From contig JBNGIQ010009470.1 in NCBI GenBank assembly GCA_049999765.1, forward strand, positions 1-64,000: 64,000 nucleotides of DNA, in the 5' to 3' direction. This DNA comes from Phaeoceros laevis. Lineage: Eukaryota > Anthocerotophyta > Anthocerotopsida > Notothyladales. This document shows, in pieces, positions 1 to 10,175 of this stretch; position 1 is the stretch's first letter; each line of letters starts with the position of its first letter. The notes below the pieces were generated by a model. That model worked only from the letters and a program-made list of their open reading frames with translations, was not told where the DNA came from and ran no database searches. A program made the translations under genes and the position numbers.

Positions 1-189
1 GCGTTTGGTCTCTTGAACACTCCCGATGGCACACCTCTGCTGGTTACGAAAAACCTGCGGATGTGCGGGGACTGCCACTCTTCCACCGAGATCATGTCGA
101 GGGTTGAAAAGAGGGACATAGTTGTAAGGGACGCACACCGTGTGCACCGGTTCGAGGCAGGGTCCTGTAGCTGTAAGGGTCGGCATTGA
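1..189 (+). CDS. DYW-type PPR protein, C-terminal end (5' truncated by window)
   Basis: Frame 1 is open from the window edge to a TGA at 187-189 and encodes the end of a DYW deaminase domain, the C-terminal module of plant organellar RNA-editing PPR proteins. Visible hallmarks are AFGLLNTPDGTPL, then VTKNLRMCGDCH (the CxxCH zinc-binding part of the domain), then IVVRDAHRVHRFEAGSCSC. In the family the protein normally finishes GSCSC-x-DYW; here SCSC is followed by KGRH and a stop, so the terminal DYW tripeptide is absent. The upstream part of the gene, including the HxE catalytic motif, lies outside the window. The family call is firm; whether the protein still edits is unknown. Confidence 0.85.
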   Translation, partial: AFGLLNTPDGTPLLVTKNLRMCGDCHSSTEIMSRVEKRDIVVRDAHRVHRFEAGSCSCKGRH

Positions 190-861
190 GGGAGAAGAGA
201 TGCTGCCAACTGAAGCATGTCCACCGCATCCATCATCATTTGGTAAGCCACTTCAAAATGTAAACATCATAGGATGTACTTTCACCTCCGTGCTTGTTTA
301 CATTTATACATACAAAGTCTTGGAAAGGCTGAAAAGCTGGGGCAATCCCGACCCATTGCGACGCCATCAGTTCCTTCTGGCGCTAGCCCCAAAGGCCCGG
401 CCTTGTGAGCCAAAGCCCCGCAAGCTGCTCCCATGGCCAGATGCCGAAAGTGAGAGAGGAGCTCAGCACCATCAAGAACTGCTAACACCTGCATGGTATA
501 CAAGTCCTCAGGTTGTAACCCCTGTGTTTCTTGAAAATAGCTGAATCGGGAACATCCCAAGACTTGGGCACCCGGACTCTGGCAAATGAATGGAAACAAA
601 CATGGGCGGGACTAAAAACCGAGTCTAAGAAGCCTGACCGAACTCGAGCGGAACGTCTCTAAAGCTTCATAAGTCGGTGTCGACCAAACAGAATTCCTTG
701 TTCACAATTGTAACAAGAGCTGTCCAACTTGCAAGGGCTGTCCAACTTGCAAGTTGGAGAGGCCAACTTCAACAACATAATGAGGGGCAAACCACCCAAG
801 TGCACCAACTACTTAATGCGCGAGAAGCACGCACGCCTCCCAACGCACAAACTCTTATCAG
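190..861. other. Intergenic stretch downstream of the DYW fragment
   Basis: No convincing gene is seen. A short direct duplication of the phrase GCTGTCCAACTTGCAAG occurs near 720-755. The rest is unremarkable non-coding sequence, presumably containing the 3' UTR of the PPR gene. Confidence 0.5.
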
Positions 862-1044
862 GTGCCAGATAGGAAAATTAGAAACTGCAGATCTATGTGC
901 AAAACTGGTCTTTTGCACTGGTCCATTCCGGACGATGCGAGGACTAAGGGGTTGGAGTCAAATATCTTCGTCGGGAACTCACTGGTGGGCATGTATAGAC
1001 AATGTGACAAGTTATATATTACACCCAGGAAGAAAGAGGATTGA
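862..1044 (+). pseudogene. PPR repeat relic
   Basis: One frame contains GLESNIFVGNSLVGMYRQCD, which matches the linker between a PPR L-motif and S-motif (family phrase: E-S-D-V-F-V-x-N-x-L-V-x-M-Y-x-K-C-G). No neighbouring PPR motif continues on either side and a stop follows within 15 codons, so this is a decayed fragment and not a working gene. It may derive from duplication of PPR genes like those at 42-47 kb. Confidence 0.5.
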
Positions 1045-1367
1045 TGATTGTTCTAGATGGCTGCAAGAGCACCTACAAGAGCTTGAAGCATCCACCACCG
1101 GTCCACGGACTTATAATTAGCGCCTACTTCACGCATTAGTGGTTCACAACGAAGGGAACCACGGCCTTGAACATGCTAGAACTAGCGAAACCGACAACAA
1201 GACTCCTTTATGAGGACAGGCCGAGTGCCAAGATGTGTGGAAGGTTTCACATAGAGACATTTGTATTTGACAAGCCATCAAACTTGTTCAACTCTTATCG
1301 ATTAATTACCTGATAATAATTACATGCCTTGTGAGCCTTGATCGATTAATTACATGCCTTGCTCACA

Positions 1368-1476
1368 GTAGTAGTAAGGTGATTATGGTGTTTAGCCGAC
1401 TCCACATGGGAATCGAACACCCCGCCAGGTTTTTCGACCGGCGAGCGGGAGCCCCCTCGAGGGATTGTAAACACAG
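1368..1476 (-). repeat. SINE-like dispersed repeat, copy 1
   Basis: About 110 bp closely matching copies at 5320-5433 and 34290-34368. Read on the minus strand the element ends in a short (TAC)n tail, and upstream of that contains GTTCGATTCC, which fits the pol III B-box consensus GTTCGANTCC. That combination suggests a tRNA-derived SINE oriented on the minus strand (inference from only three copies). Confidence 0.55.
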
Positions 1477-2087
1477 TGTTCTGAAAAATACTAGACATCT
1501 ACCTCAAAACACCCCTTTAGGAGTGGATTGTTTTGGTGGAGTATACATATTAATTTGAAAAAAGCAATGCATATTGACTCAAAAAAATCAATCTCCGCCG
1601 GGAAAGCCACATTGACCCCAACTAAACAATCTTGACGACTACAATATATGTTNNNNNNNNNNNNNNNNNNNNNNNNNNNNNNNNNNNNNNNNNNNNNNNN
1701 NNNNNNNNNNNNNNNNNNNNNNNNNNNNNNNNNNNNNNNNNNNNNNNNNNNNATTGTGCATTTTTGCAAGATCAAATTATTTGATCATAGGGTGAAAAAA
1801 TTCTGAGATTTGGGTTTGAGGATTGAAAGGATTTTTTATACTTTTCATCTTGAGGCTGCAATTTTTTTTTCCTTATATTATGAATGATTTCACAATTTAC
1901 ACAACAAGTTCCCTATATAACTCGAGCATCTTACAAGATAAGAATTATTTGTGAACACGTTATCGATATAATCAATTTCACATATCGAAGCTCATCTTTA
2001 TGCATGTCAACTTTGCTGCAAGATAAAGTTAAAGTTCACTCCACCACCTATGACACCTAAGAGGTAAGTATGAATGTTGAGCTTCTA
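1477..2087. other. AT-rich intergenic stretch with assembly gap 1653-1752
   Basis: Holds 100 N (a nominal-size gap) and AT-rich sequence downstream of the SAUR stop codon. No gene is visible. Confidence 0.6.
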
Positions 2088-2534
2088 CTAGTGTATTTTA
2101 AAAATTATCTTACCATATATCCTCTTTGCTTTACACTTGTGACATAGGAGCAATTGCGTAGTATAGTGTAAATGAAGAACTAATTCCACTGTGGAAGGAC
2201 CAGGATCAGCTCTAATAAGCCCCAGCAACCTCCGAAACAATATCTCATCGCATGGCAAATAGGTATTCGAGGTTACGCCTGGTTCTATATCTATCTCTGC
2301 TAACTGGGCCATGTCAAGTAGTGGATGTAGCAAGGCATGTTTAAGATCATTGCTTGCAACTACAATAGGGGTGTGACCTTTCCCAACATAGACCAAGACC
2401 TCCCCTTTTTGGAGTTTGAGATTATGACCCTTAGCTTGAGGCTCTATGACGTTTGAATTCAATCTCTTATATCCCGTAGCTCCCTGACTAGAGCTGCTCG
2501 TCATCTTTCCCAAAGCCTTTTTGAAAAAAGCCAT
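2088..2534 (-). CDS. SAUR-family auxin-responsive small protein
   Basis: A 148-residue intronless ORF beginning at an ATG (2534). Residues about 40-110 fit the SAUR domain: KGEVLVYVGKG (family GxxxVYVG), then VVASNDLKHALLHPLLDMAQ (family: V-P-x-x-Y-L-x-H-P-x-F-x-x-L-L-x-x-A-E), then YLPCDEILFRRLLGLI (family: I-P-C-x-x-x-x-F-x-x-L-L). SAURs are short-lived plant proteins that inhibit PP2C.D phosphatases at the plasma membrane and so promote acid growth. Lack of introns is typical. The acidic EEFGF block usual between the two halves is replaced by IDIEPG, so it is a divergent member. The N-terminus (MAFFKKALGKM) is basic. It stands alone between gene-poor stretches. Confidence 0.75.
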   Translation of the reverse strand: MAFFKKALGKMTSSSSQGATGYKRLNSNVIEPQAKGHNLKLQKGEVLVYVGKGHTPIVVASNDLKHALLHPLLDMAQLAEIDIEPGVTSNTYLPCDEILFRRLLGLIRADPGPSTVELVLHLHYTTQLLLCHKCKAKRIYGKIIFKIH

Positions 2535-3533
2535 TCTGGATATACTTCAAATATTGATCTTACAAGTGCTTTGAGAACTCAAATTCCAAGTGAGGTAAGA
2601 TAGAGGAAGAAGATAGGCTTGGCCCTAGGTACAAAGAAGAAGAAATCAAAGTTGTCCGTGAAGGCAAATGGAGACGAATGGTAGATATAGTAGCCTGAAT
2701 AAACACAAAGCTCCGTACACCAAAAAATATGGAGAAAAAGGATATGAACGAATTCACTTATGCTAACACATATAGCAATTCGTGATGGAACCTTAATTTT
2801 TTTTTCCCGAAATTCCAACTGAGATCCTTAAGCCTCGGAAGTGTGTATTTCCATCTCATAGAAGGTGTGCACAAATATTCAGCTCCTTCGCCCTCTGAGT
2901 TACATGTTCCCATTATTTAAAATATGACAAGGTTCTCTCCTTATGTAGGAACCACTATGCATTGATAAGGTTACAAGAATTTGGTGGAACATTGAGGTGG
3001 AGCTACTATCATTAAGCTATGTACGTTTCGCATTGTATGAAGTGATCCTTTGTATCACAAACGTGTGGACCTTTAGAAGAAGAACGAGAGTCTTTATTAC
3101 GTGCTTACATGGCTTGTCTTCTTCTTCTACTATGCATTGCTAATCTCACATGGATGAGTATAGATATCTAGAATTTTGATGTAAGGGCTTGTTTCTGCAG
3201 AATGTTGATGTCCCGAGGATAATGGTGGGGCAAAACTTCCACACTTAACCCTTGAACGTCTAACTGACCAAAAGTGGTCAGTTAGGCTCACACCGGATTT
3301 CTTACTTGGTCTCATTATTAAAAAAAATTTAAATTTCTTTTCTCATGTATTTCATTTAGGAGGTATATACTCATGCTTTTCAGCTCTTGAGCTCTTTCTG
3401 GTGTCGTAGACCAGACAATGTTGCTGAAATCCTCACCCATGCATGGGAAGCAATGCAATAGAAACCCAGCCTTTCTCCCTCACTTTAGATCGACCTCCAT
3501 TAGCTCCGGACAACCTGACCACGTCACACAATT
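2535..3533. other. Intergenic stretch upstream of the SAUR gene
   Basis: Presumably contains the SAUR promoter and 5' UTR. No further coding sequence could be supported on either strand. Confidence 0.5.
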
Positions 3534-3593
3534 CGCAAACTCTTGAAGTCTAGCAAAAATCTGCACATTTTTGCTAGACTTCAAGAGTTTGCG
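3534..3593. repeat. Perfect 27-bp inverted repeat with 6-nt loop
   Basis: The arms at 3534-3560 and 3567-3593 are exact reverse complements over all 27 bases, separated by CTGCAC. The left arm starts CGCAAACTCTTGAAG. Transcribed from either strand it would form a 60-nt hairpin. It could be a foldback or MITE remnant or a small-RNA precursor. It is followed after one base by a second perfect palindrome. Confidence 0.9.
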
Positions 3594-3594
3594 A

Positions 3595-3614
3595 TAAGGG
3601 ATCATGATCCCTTA
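3595..3614. repeat. Perfect 20-bp palindrome
   Basis: TAAGGGATCATGATCCCTTA is its own reverse complement and lies directly next to the 60-nt hairpin. Confidence 0.9.
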
Positions 3615-5319
3615 CCACTAGATGTGTCTGTAGACACCCTCCATCTTCAAGCTGGACTATAGCCCAATTTCCATTCTTCCCATCCATTGAGGAAGTCGAA
3701 CCTGTGTCCCACTTTTCACTCTCTCATCACTAGGCAGTGCCGAATGCCTTGCATACCATGATGGGAACACAATGGATTTCCCTTGTGCAGGGCAGGTCAT
3801 TTCTCCAAGCCCTACACTTTAGAATGCAACATTGACATCAGATACAAAATAACTGCGAAACAAGCACGCTCATCTAGAAACTAGTTAGGAAGCATAAAAA
3901 AAGAGTTGAGCTTCATACTATGGCTTCTGTACACATGTAACGACAATTGTCAAGAGACCTGTAGACGAGATCGAAGAGCTGGCAACAGCAAACTATTCAC
4001 TACAACATACTTGCATAAGTAAGGGCTTAATTGCAGTATTCATCGGTTCTTATGTAAGCATGGAATAACTTGTTGGCCAGCTACCCCAGAAAAGGTCTAC
4101 CAACGTCTGTAGCCCTGTAGCAGATAAAGCCCTGACCTGAGTAATCCCCAACTTGGCACCAATTTACTTCCAGTCAGATCTCGAGTTCCCCACGCTGGAC
4201 AGTAAGTGCAACCCCCAACACCTTAATAATAAGGCCAAGAAAACCTTGCAGGCAATTGGAAAAACGCTGAAGTAGTGGAAGCTACCTGCATGTTAGTACT
4301 GTGTACCTTAGTTGCGGGAAATGCATTTCCTCCAGCGAAGAAACGCGTTTTAGCGTTTCCACGTTTCGCGTTTCCAAGTTTCTATGCCGTTTTCAGAATA
4401 ATGCCACGACTGGAATAAAAAAAAGTGCGAAACGGAAACGCGTTTCNNNNNNNNNNNNNNNNNNNNNNNNNNNNNNNNNNNNNNNNNNNNNNNNNNNNNN
4501 NNNNNNNNNNNNNNNNNNNNNNNNNNNNNNNNNNNNNNNNNNNNNNCAGCAAAGGCCAAGGCCAGCGTAGGGGCGAGTCTACAGTTAGAATCTAACTACC
4601 CGCCCCTACGCCGTGTGGCACGTTATTATTTAAATCTTAAATTCTTAGAATACAATAAAAAGGAGCCTAGTCGGTTTACCTGCCAAAATAAGGAAACATC
4701 CGAAAATGTGTCCACCGTTTCTTAAGCCGTCGCGACTAAGCTGTGTACTATTAAATTGAATTTTAACTCGTAATTAGTATAATACGTAACTATACATGGC
4801 AAGAGCTAACCACAATGGTCACCCAGGACGGGTGACCCTCGATGTCACTATACCGAGCCAGCAGGGCTACGGTAGCTTGGCTCGGTTCGATAAGAGCGAT
4901 TTCGCATGAGCCCAGTTCCGGCTATTGTTAGACGACAAAGTTGTGTCGCCGTGGCAGGCTTTTTTAAGCCTCTGCAATAGTCGGGTACCAGGCTCCGCAC
5001 CGCGCGGAGCCGGGTCCTGATTTAGTAAGGGCTAACTATAGCCGGGTCCCGGGTATCGTTTCCAGTAGGTTGAGGCGATCACCGTGACCGCCACCTTCCT
5101 GTTCCCGCGTTTTCACTCATCCACACCATAGCCAGCGGCCGTCTGTTGTGTGTCTGTTGACCAGGGCGCGTCCCGCTTGCTGCCGGTGGCGCCGAAAATT
5201 TCACCCAGACCCTGGCGCGAAAAATCCGTATCATGCGAACACCCGGAACCCGGGCCCGGGTTCATGCGAAACGGCCCTAACTTGAAGTACCCGAGTCTTA
5301 CTTGCACCCGGGTAGTTAC
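3615..5319. other. Intergenic stretch with assembly gap 4447-4546
   Basis: No gene is visible. It contains a cluster of GTTTC/GAAAC words around 4338-4446 just before 100 N. At 4940-5070 there is a GC-rich patch with short inverted repeats, for example GGCTCCGCACCGCGCGGAGCC near 4990, that may be a degraded transposon end. Confidence 0.5.
4338..4446. repeat. GAAACGCG/CGCGTTTC inverted cluster abutting a gap
   Basis: AAACGCGTTT, GCGTTTCC, CGTTTCGCG and, in inverse orientation, GCGAAACGGAAACGCGTTTC occur within about 110 bp and run into the gap. Self-complementary repetition of this sort probably stopped the assembly. Confidence 0.5.
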
Positions 5320-5433
5320 TGTAGTAGTAGTACGCTGATTATGGTGTTTAGCCAACTCCACATGGGAATTGAACACCCCGTCAGGTTTTTCGACCGGCGA
5401 CCAGGAGCCCCCGTCCAGGGATTGCAAGCCGAG
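5320..5433 (-). repeat. SINE-like dispersed repeat, copy 2
   Basis: Same element as 1368-1476 with few differences. The minus strand reads ...GTTCAATTCCC...(TAC)n, with the longest (TAC)n tail of the three copies at 5320-5332. Confidence 0.55.
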
Positions 5434-5487
5434 CCTGACTTGCACACACTCACGACCTGCGCTAATTAATCCATCAGAAGTAGTGTA

Positions 5488-6435
5488 CTAACTAGACGGA
5501 AACAAATCGATGATGAGGTGCTCGTATGGGCCGATCCAGTTCTGCGCGGTGACCGCGCCATTGGGAACGTCCAAGCGCAGGTAAGCATAACCGACCGCAT
5601 CGGACTGCAGTGAGTAGAAACCGGCGTCGGCCGGCTGGAGCTGCGGCAGCGGACGGAAGGTGGCCGAGGTGTCCAGGGTCGTTGAGCAGGAGGCCTGGCC
5701 AAATCCGTTGTTGTTGGAGTTCCCTGAGGCGCTCCCGCCGCTGGCGTCCAGGCGCACGTACTGGCTCGGACACTCAACCGACTGAATGTTGTAGTCCAAG
5801 CCCGACGTCCCGGAGAGCAGGAACTTGAACTTGGACAAAGTCGGATCGGGGCCGGACGATGAGGAGTACAGGACCACCTGCGATGTGGTGCAATCCAAGC
5901 CCAGGTACACCGGAGGGCCAGATGCAGAGCTGGCGAAGGTCTGGATGTAGACCAAAGCGTTGGGTAATTGGCCAGGGTCGATGTTCGCGGAGACTCTGAG
6001 ACAAATTCCAGCCCCCCGGCCCCCCAAGAATCAGGTATTAATCAGTAGTCTCCAAGGAAGGCTTGATTGAGCACAACCAATTGCAATGCAAGACTTCCAT
6101 CTGCATCTGGGATGCTTGGCTGAGCACGTATTAAAAGAGAACCTATCTATCTGTCTTCCATCTGCTTGCCTGAGCAGAACGAACGAATTCTCACTTCGCT
6201 AGCGCTAGCATCAACACGGAAATGCAGGCAGACAAGGAAGGCAGCAAGTTAAAGCATGTGACATTGCGCACGACGATATATATCGATATCTGGCCGGCTG
6301 GGATTGCGTGCGCGTCCTCGTCTGAAAGACCAAGAGACTTGTAAGTAGGAAGCCAGCAAGTAAAGCTTACAGGAGGACGCAGCCCTGCAGGAACAGGAGC
6401 AGCGCCAAGGCCAGGCTCGGAATCGCCATCGCCAT
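5488..6435 (-). CDS. Small secreted protein with AbfB-like (beta-trefoil) repeats
   Basis: Two exons: 6435-6371 and 5995-5488 (GT donor after CTCCT, acceptor CTCAG, phase matches), giving 190 residues. Exon 1 encodes a signal peptide, MAMAIPSLALALLLFLQGC, and the junction gives VLLVSA-N, a good signal-peptidase site after A. The mature part is acidic and Ser/Gly-rich. It has two related blocks, NIQSVECPSQYVRLDASGG and FYSLQSDAVGYAYLRLD, with ATFRPLPQLQPADAGF before the second. This resembles the repeating S-x-x-S-V-x-x-P-x-x-Y-L-R plus T-F-x-x-x-P-G-L pattern of AbfB arabinose-binding beta-trefoils. No catalytic domain is attached. It is likely an apoplastic carbohydrate-binding protein (inference); the exact family needs a profile search. 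Confidence 0.6.
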
Positions 6436-6883
6436 CGCTAGATATCGAGCTTCAAGAGAGGAGACGAGGCGCTTGTGTCGATCGATGTCGTCCATCGCCA
6501 GTGGCTGCCTCTCTTATGTGACACACTGAAATTGCATAAAAGATGTGGAATTATTGTCCTTTTTGCTGTAACGGTGCCGGGGAGCGAGGCTGAAATAGAG
6601 CTGCTCCGTACACACATACCGGCTTCAAGCGCGCACAATCTTTGGAAATCTTCCGGGATGCGTGCTGCTGCATTCCTATGATCGAAAAGCTGGCTAATGT
6701 GCAGCATGGATAAAGGGCTACCCTGGATGGAGGCATGCCTCACGTGACCCGATTTTAAAGGCATCCTTCCAAGGGTAATGTTCATGTTTATGAAAAACCT
6801 AGGTAGCTCTGATGCATATGCCGGCCGTTTGCCGTTTTTCAGCATCTCCAGGGACAATCTGCCTGTACATGTGTTCGGTATTC
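6436..6883. other. Intergenic stretch
   Basis: Upstream region of the secreted-protein gene. No coding sequence could be supported. Confidence 0.4.
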
Positions 6884-7500
6884 TACTCAGGACTGTTTAA
6901 TTTGGAGGGAGCTCCAAGTGTTGGCAGCACTAGTGCTGGTGCACTCTCAGGAGCTGGCCTGGAGATATCTATCCCTTTGCCAACTTCACAGTTGTTTGTG
7001 AAATTGTGATGAGTCAGGACAAACAAAAGTAGTGGCACTTACAGATAGATCTAAGCAACCAACCTCAGTAAACATTTCATCCACTGCAGGCCTGGATACC
7101 GCACCGACCCTGAAGCGGAAAACGTCTACGAGTTTACAAGTGAGCATTTCAATTGCAGGACAACTACAATATTTACCAAGTACTGACAAGAGATGGGAAC
7201 CTTGCCATGTGCAGAGGCGTCCAATTTCCGATGGATCCATGCCGTACTAGGAGGCTGTCTGGTTCACGAGAGATATCCTTCTTCAAAATTCCCATGGCCG
7301 TGCCATGCCTTTCAAGAGCAGCATTTGTAACCAACCTGCCGAGCAAATGAAACACAAGTCATCAGCACACTCCAGACTTGGAAATTCAATATTTATGCGT
7401 GCACCAACTTACCAGTGCGCGTCCAAAAGCATACCACAACAATTCACCGATCTCGAGGGCTCTCAGCTGTTGGCAAATCCTGTCCTTTGAAGCCGAATCC
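6884..7500 (-). CDS. Unidentified multi-exon gene or gene remnant
   Basis: Several exon-like blocks lie in order on the minus strand. Block 7500-7413 has acceptor TTTTAG and donor CTG/GTAAGT, and encodes DRICQQLRALEIGELLWYAF. Block 7335-7248 has acceptor CGGCAG and encodes LVTNAALERHGTAMGILKKD. A small block near 7092-7045, ending before GTAAGT, encodes DEMFTEVGCLDLS. A final block reads ISRPAPESAPALVLPTLGAP to a TAG at 6884-6886. Another likely exon (KILSVAGLSRAEDSARGTSG) lies near 7740-7800. The phases of the two best exons do not match, so the model is incomplete or the gene is decayed. The protein family was not recognised. Confidence 0.3.
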
Positions 7501-8343
7501 CTAAAAGAAGAAGTGCAAGAATTTATTGTGATTGACGGGGATTGAACTCTGAAGAATTACTCGACGATGAGGATGGCCGAGGAGAAACTTCACTCTCTCT
7601 CGAGAGGCCGTGCCCTAGAATCTTGACCAAGGTCACTGGTAGGTCCTGCCGAGGATTTCCATTTACAACCATAGTTGGTTGTAAAAAACAGTACAGTATT
7701 GCGATTCAGATACCCTCTGAAGCCATTCCCGAGGTTCCGCGAGCTGAATCTTCTGCCCTGCTGAGTCCTGCCACGGAAAGTATCTTATCTGCAGCAGCCT
7801 GGCAGGGCAAGCAACCCGTACAACTACGATACCTGTAGGCGCCAGGCTAAACCGCTAAATTACCCGACACCTACACAAGTGACCGGCTAAATCCTGTCCT
7901 TTTGGGTTAAACTAGTGCGAAATGGGCTGCGAAAGCCACTGTTGCAATGGAGTGGTAATCATTTCACGCACGGCGCTACAGACAGTTCCCGGCCACTTGG
8001 GGCCTAGGCAGACCGAAGCTGATGAGAGCTGGCCGCGGCTTTATTCGGAGCTCAGACAAGGCTCCTGCGACTGACAAGATGACTGCTCTTGGTCTTCGTA
8101 GAGGTGATGAAGGGGTGTGAGCTAGGGATTCACCGCAACTTAGCCTCAAAGATGGATGAGGCAGAGGCAGCTGCACGGGGTGCGGAACCACCTGCTTCCG
8201 GCAAATTCATGTGCTTCTGTGAGCTGGTAGGAGTGAGGAGCCGCAAATGGGTGCTTCTCGGCTAGGCTGTTGGAGCGAGCCACAACAGATAGGTCTGGTA
8301 CTTTTGGCAGCACTTGCAGGATTCATTCATGTGACAGCTCAGC
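7501..8343. other. Intergenic stretch, possibly with 5' exons of the preceding minus-strand gene
   Basis: Apart from the possible exon near 7740-7800 no coding signal is convincing. A short palindrome TTTACAACCATAGTTGGTTG lies near 7660-7680. The end of this interval should contain the promoter of the plus-strand OCA6-like gene. Confidence 0.4.
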
Positions 8344-10175
8344 ATGGCGCTGCACCAGCAGCTCATTCCTCCTTTCCGCTATGCCATTGTAGAGGATTCC
8401 TTTTTCAGGTACCAGCTCCAGCTCTCGAGTGTTTGCCACTCATGAGAGTGCATGCTTGCAAATTTCCTACATATGTTGCTGCCCAAGGTTGGACCCAGAG
8501 TGCTGTGCTGTGCTGTGCTTTACTTTGGAGTGTGGTGGACAGGGGTGCCTATCCGACCATTAAGAATTTCAGATTCTTGCGGAGGCTACATCTGAAGACC
8601 ATAGTGTCGCTCACACCGGAAACGGAGCCCAATCGTGATCTCCGTGATTTCTGTCAGGATGAAGGCATCGTCATCCGCCAGTTTTATGTGAAGAAGTTTC
8701 AGGTTTGTTCCTGCCCTTTGCCTGGAATAATTGGCCTCGGAAGGTCACCTCAGAGCTCATCCCTGCCTTGCCTTACCCTTGCCACCATCGCCATGATGAT
8801 TTTGTCCTGATTGTAGTCCATTTTTGGCAAGAGATGTTGTGTAGGTGTATGAGGCTGGTGTGTTCACCGCTCTTTGACAGAGCCCTTGTTTCTGACAAAC
8901 CTTGGGCTCTCTTATTACAGCTGGGGTGGGGTGATATTGCAGGATGAGGTGACGCTCTCCAATGAGAGAGTAATTGAGATTCTACAGATCATTATCAACC
9001 CCGAAAACCTACCTCTCTTTCTGCACTGCGTGGACGGATCCCATGTGTCCGGTCTGGTGGTATGTGACTCTAGGTTTGCAAGTTGAGCAACGTTGCAATA
9101 AGTCTTGCTCGCAATTTGTTCTCCTCCTTGGCTGTTTGTGTTATTACTTACAGCAGAGTTGAATGGGGGACAGGTCATGTGCTTCAGAAAGTTGCAGAGC
9201 TGGACTCTGTCCACAGCAACTGCAGAGTTCTGCAAGTTTCAGAGAGAAGGAAAAATATCTCGGGAGGAGTCCCAGTTTGTGGACGATTTTCATGGGGAAA
9301 TTGAAATTCCCCCGGTCATTCCAAGCTGGCTGTGGCAGGCAAGTACCTACCTACTATCACTGTGCTAGCTAGGTTTTGTGTAGTCGTGTAGATTTCATGG
9401 AGAGGGGAATGGAGGGTGAGGGTGGTGGGGGAGGCAAGTAACTGTGGAGTGAAGGAAGACAGGACGGAAGGGAGAGTCAATAAGGCAGTGTTTTTTCCTT
9501 CTCTTCCAGGGTGTGCGAAATGTAACGCATCCCAGTTTCCGGCTGCGGCTTCTGCCATCACCTGCAAGTACTGATGAGATGGAAGATGTTGGAGGAAGCA
9601 GCACATCTAACGGGCGTTGTAGTGATTCCGCAGTGGGTTCCTCAGATAGGCTGAGTGAGGGCTTGGGAGCAAACACATCAGCTGGAAAGGTACCATCTCA
9701 CAGAACTGCAGGGACTTTACCTGCCACAGATGGTGGAGGCAGCAGCTCTGTGACTGTCCATGGTGATGGGACAGAGGAGCGAGTTCGACTCAGAGTCCGG
9801 AGTGGCAGTGGCCCTCTTCCAACAGGAAGCAAGAGTAAGTCCTGGGGCCCCATATTATACAGGGCCCCTCCGTCGGACAATCAAGACAGGTTCCTTCCAG
9901 ACGAAGTGTCTGTATTTCCTGACGGTGGCAACGAGGAGGGGTTGCAGTACTCCAAGCTGAAGCACAGTCTAGAGGTACGCACAAGGGGTTCAACTCAAAT
10001 TCGACCAGCTGTTGTGGGCCATGGATGTTGTACAAAATGTCTGAGTTTGCCTGCCTGATGTGTGGAAGAGTGGTGAGGTGACTGAACATGAAACCATTGT
10101 TGTGGTGGGTGGCAGGCATTGGCTCTTGAAGGCCTGCGACCTGCTGCGAAAGGAACTGTACCATCAATAGGGTAA
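8344..10175 (+). CDS. OCA6-like atypical tyrosine phosphatase family protein
   Basis: Six exons with consistent phases: 8344-8408, 8543-8702, 8943-9059, 9174-9338, 9510-9974, 10116-10175; 343 residues. The N-terminal half is the Siw14/Oca family fold: PPFRYAIVEDSFFRGAYPTI, KNFRFLRRLHLKTIVSLTPE, then FYVKKFQDEVTLSNERVIEI and IIINPENLPLFLHC. In this family the P-loop follows LFLHC; here it reads HCVDGSHVSG, so Cys is present but the Arg expected six residues later in a CX5R active site is Val. It may be a pseudophosphatase or a phosphoinositide-binding relative. The C-terminal half is Ser/Gly-rich and probably disordered. The fourth intron (9339-9509) begins with GC instead of GT. The start is the first ATG in the open frame. 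Confidence 0.8.

Noticed and set aside
4940-5070. A bacterial-type terminator or rRNA fragment in the GC-rich hairpin patch
   Set aside because: The hairpins lack a following T-run and there is no rRNA-like continuity; a degraded transposon end is at least as likely.
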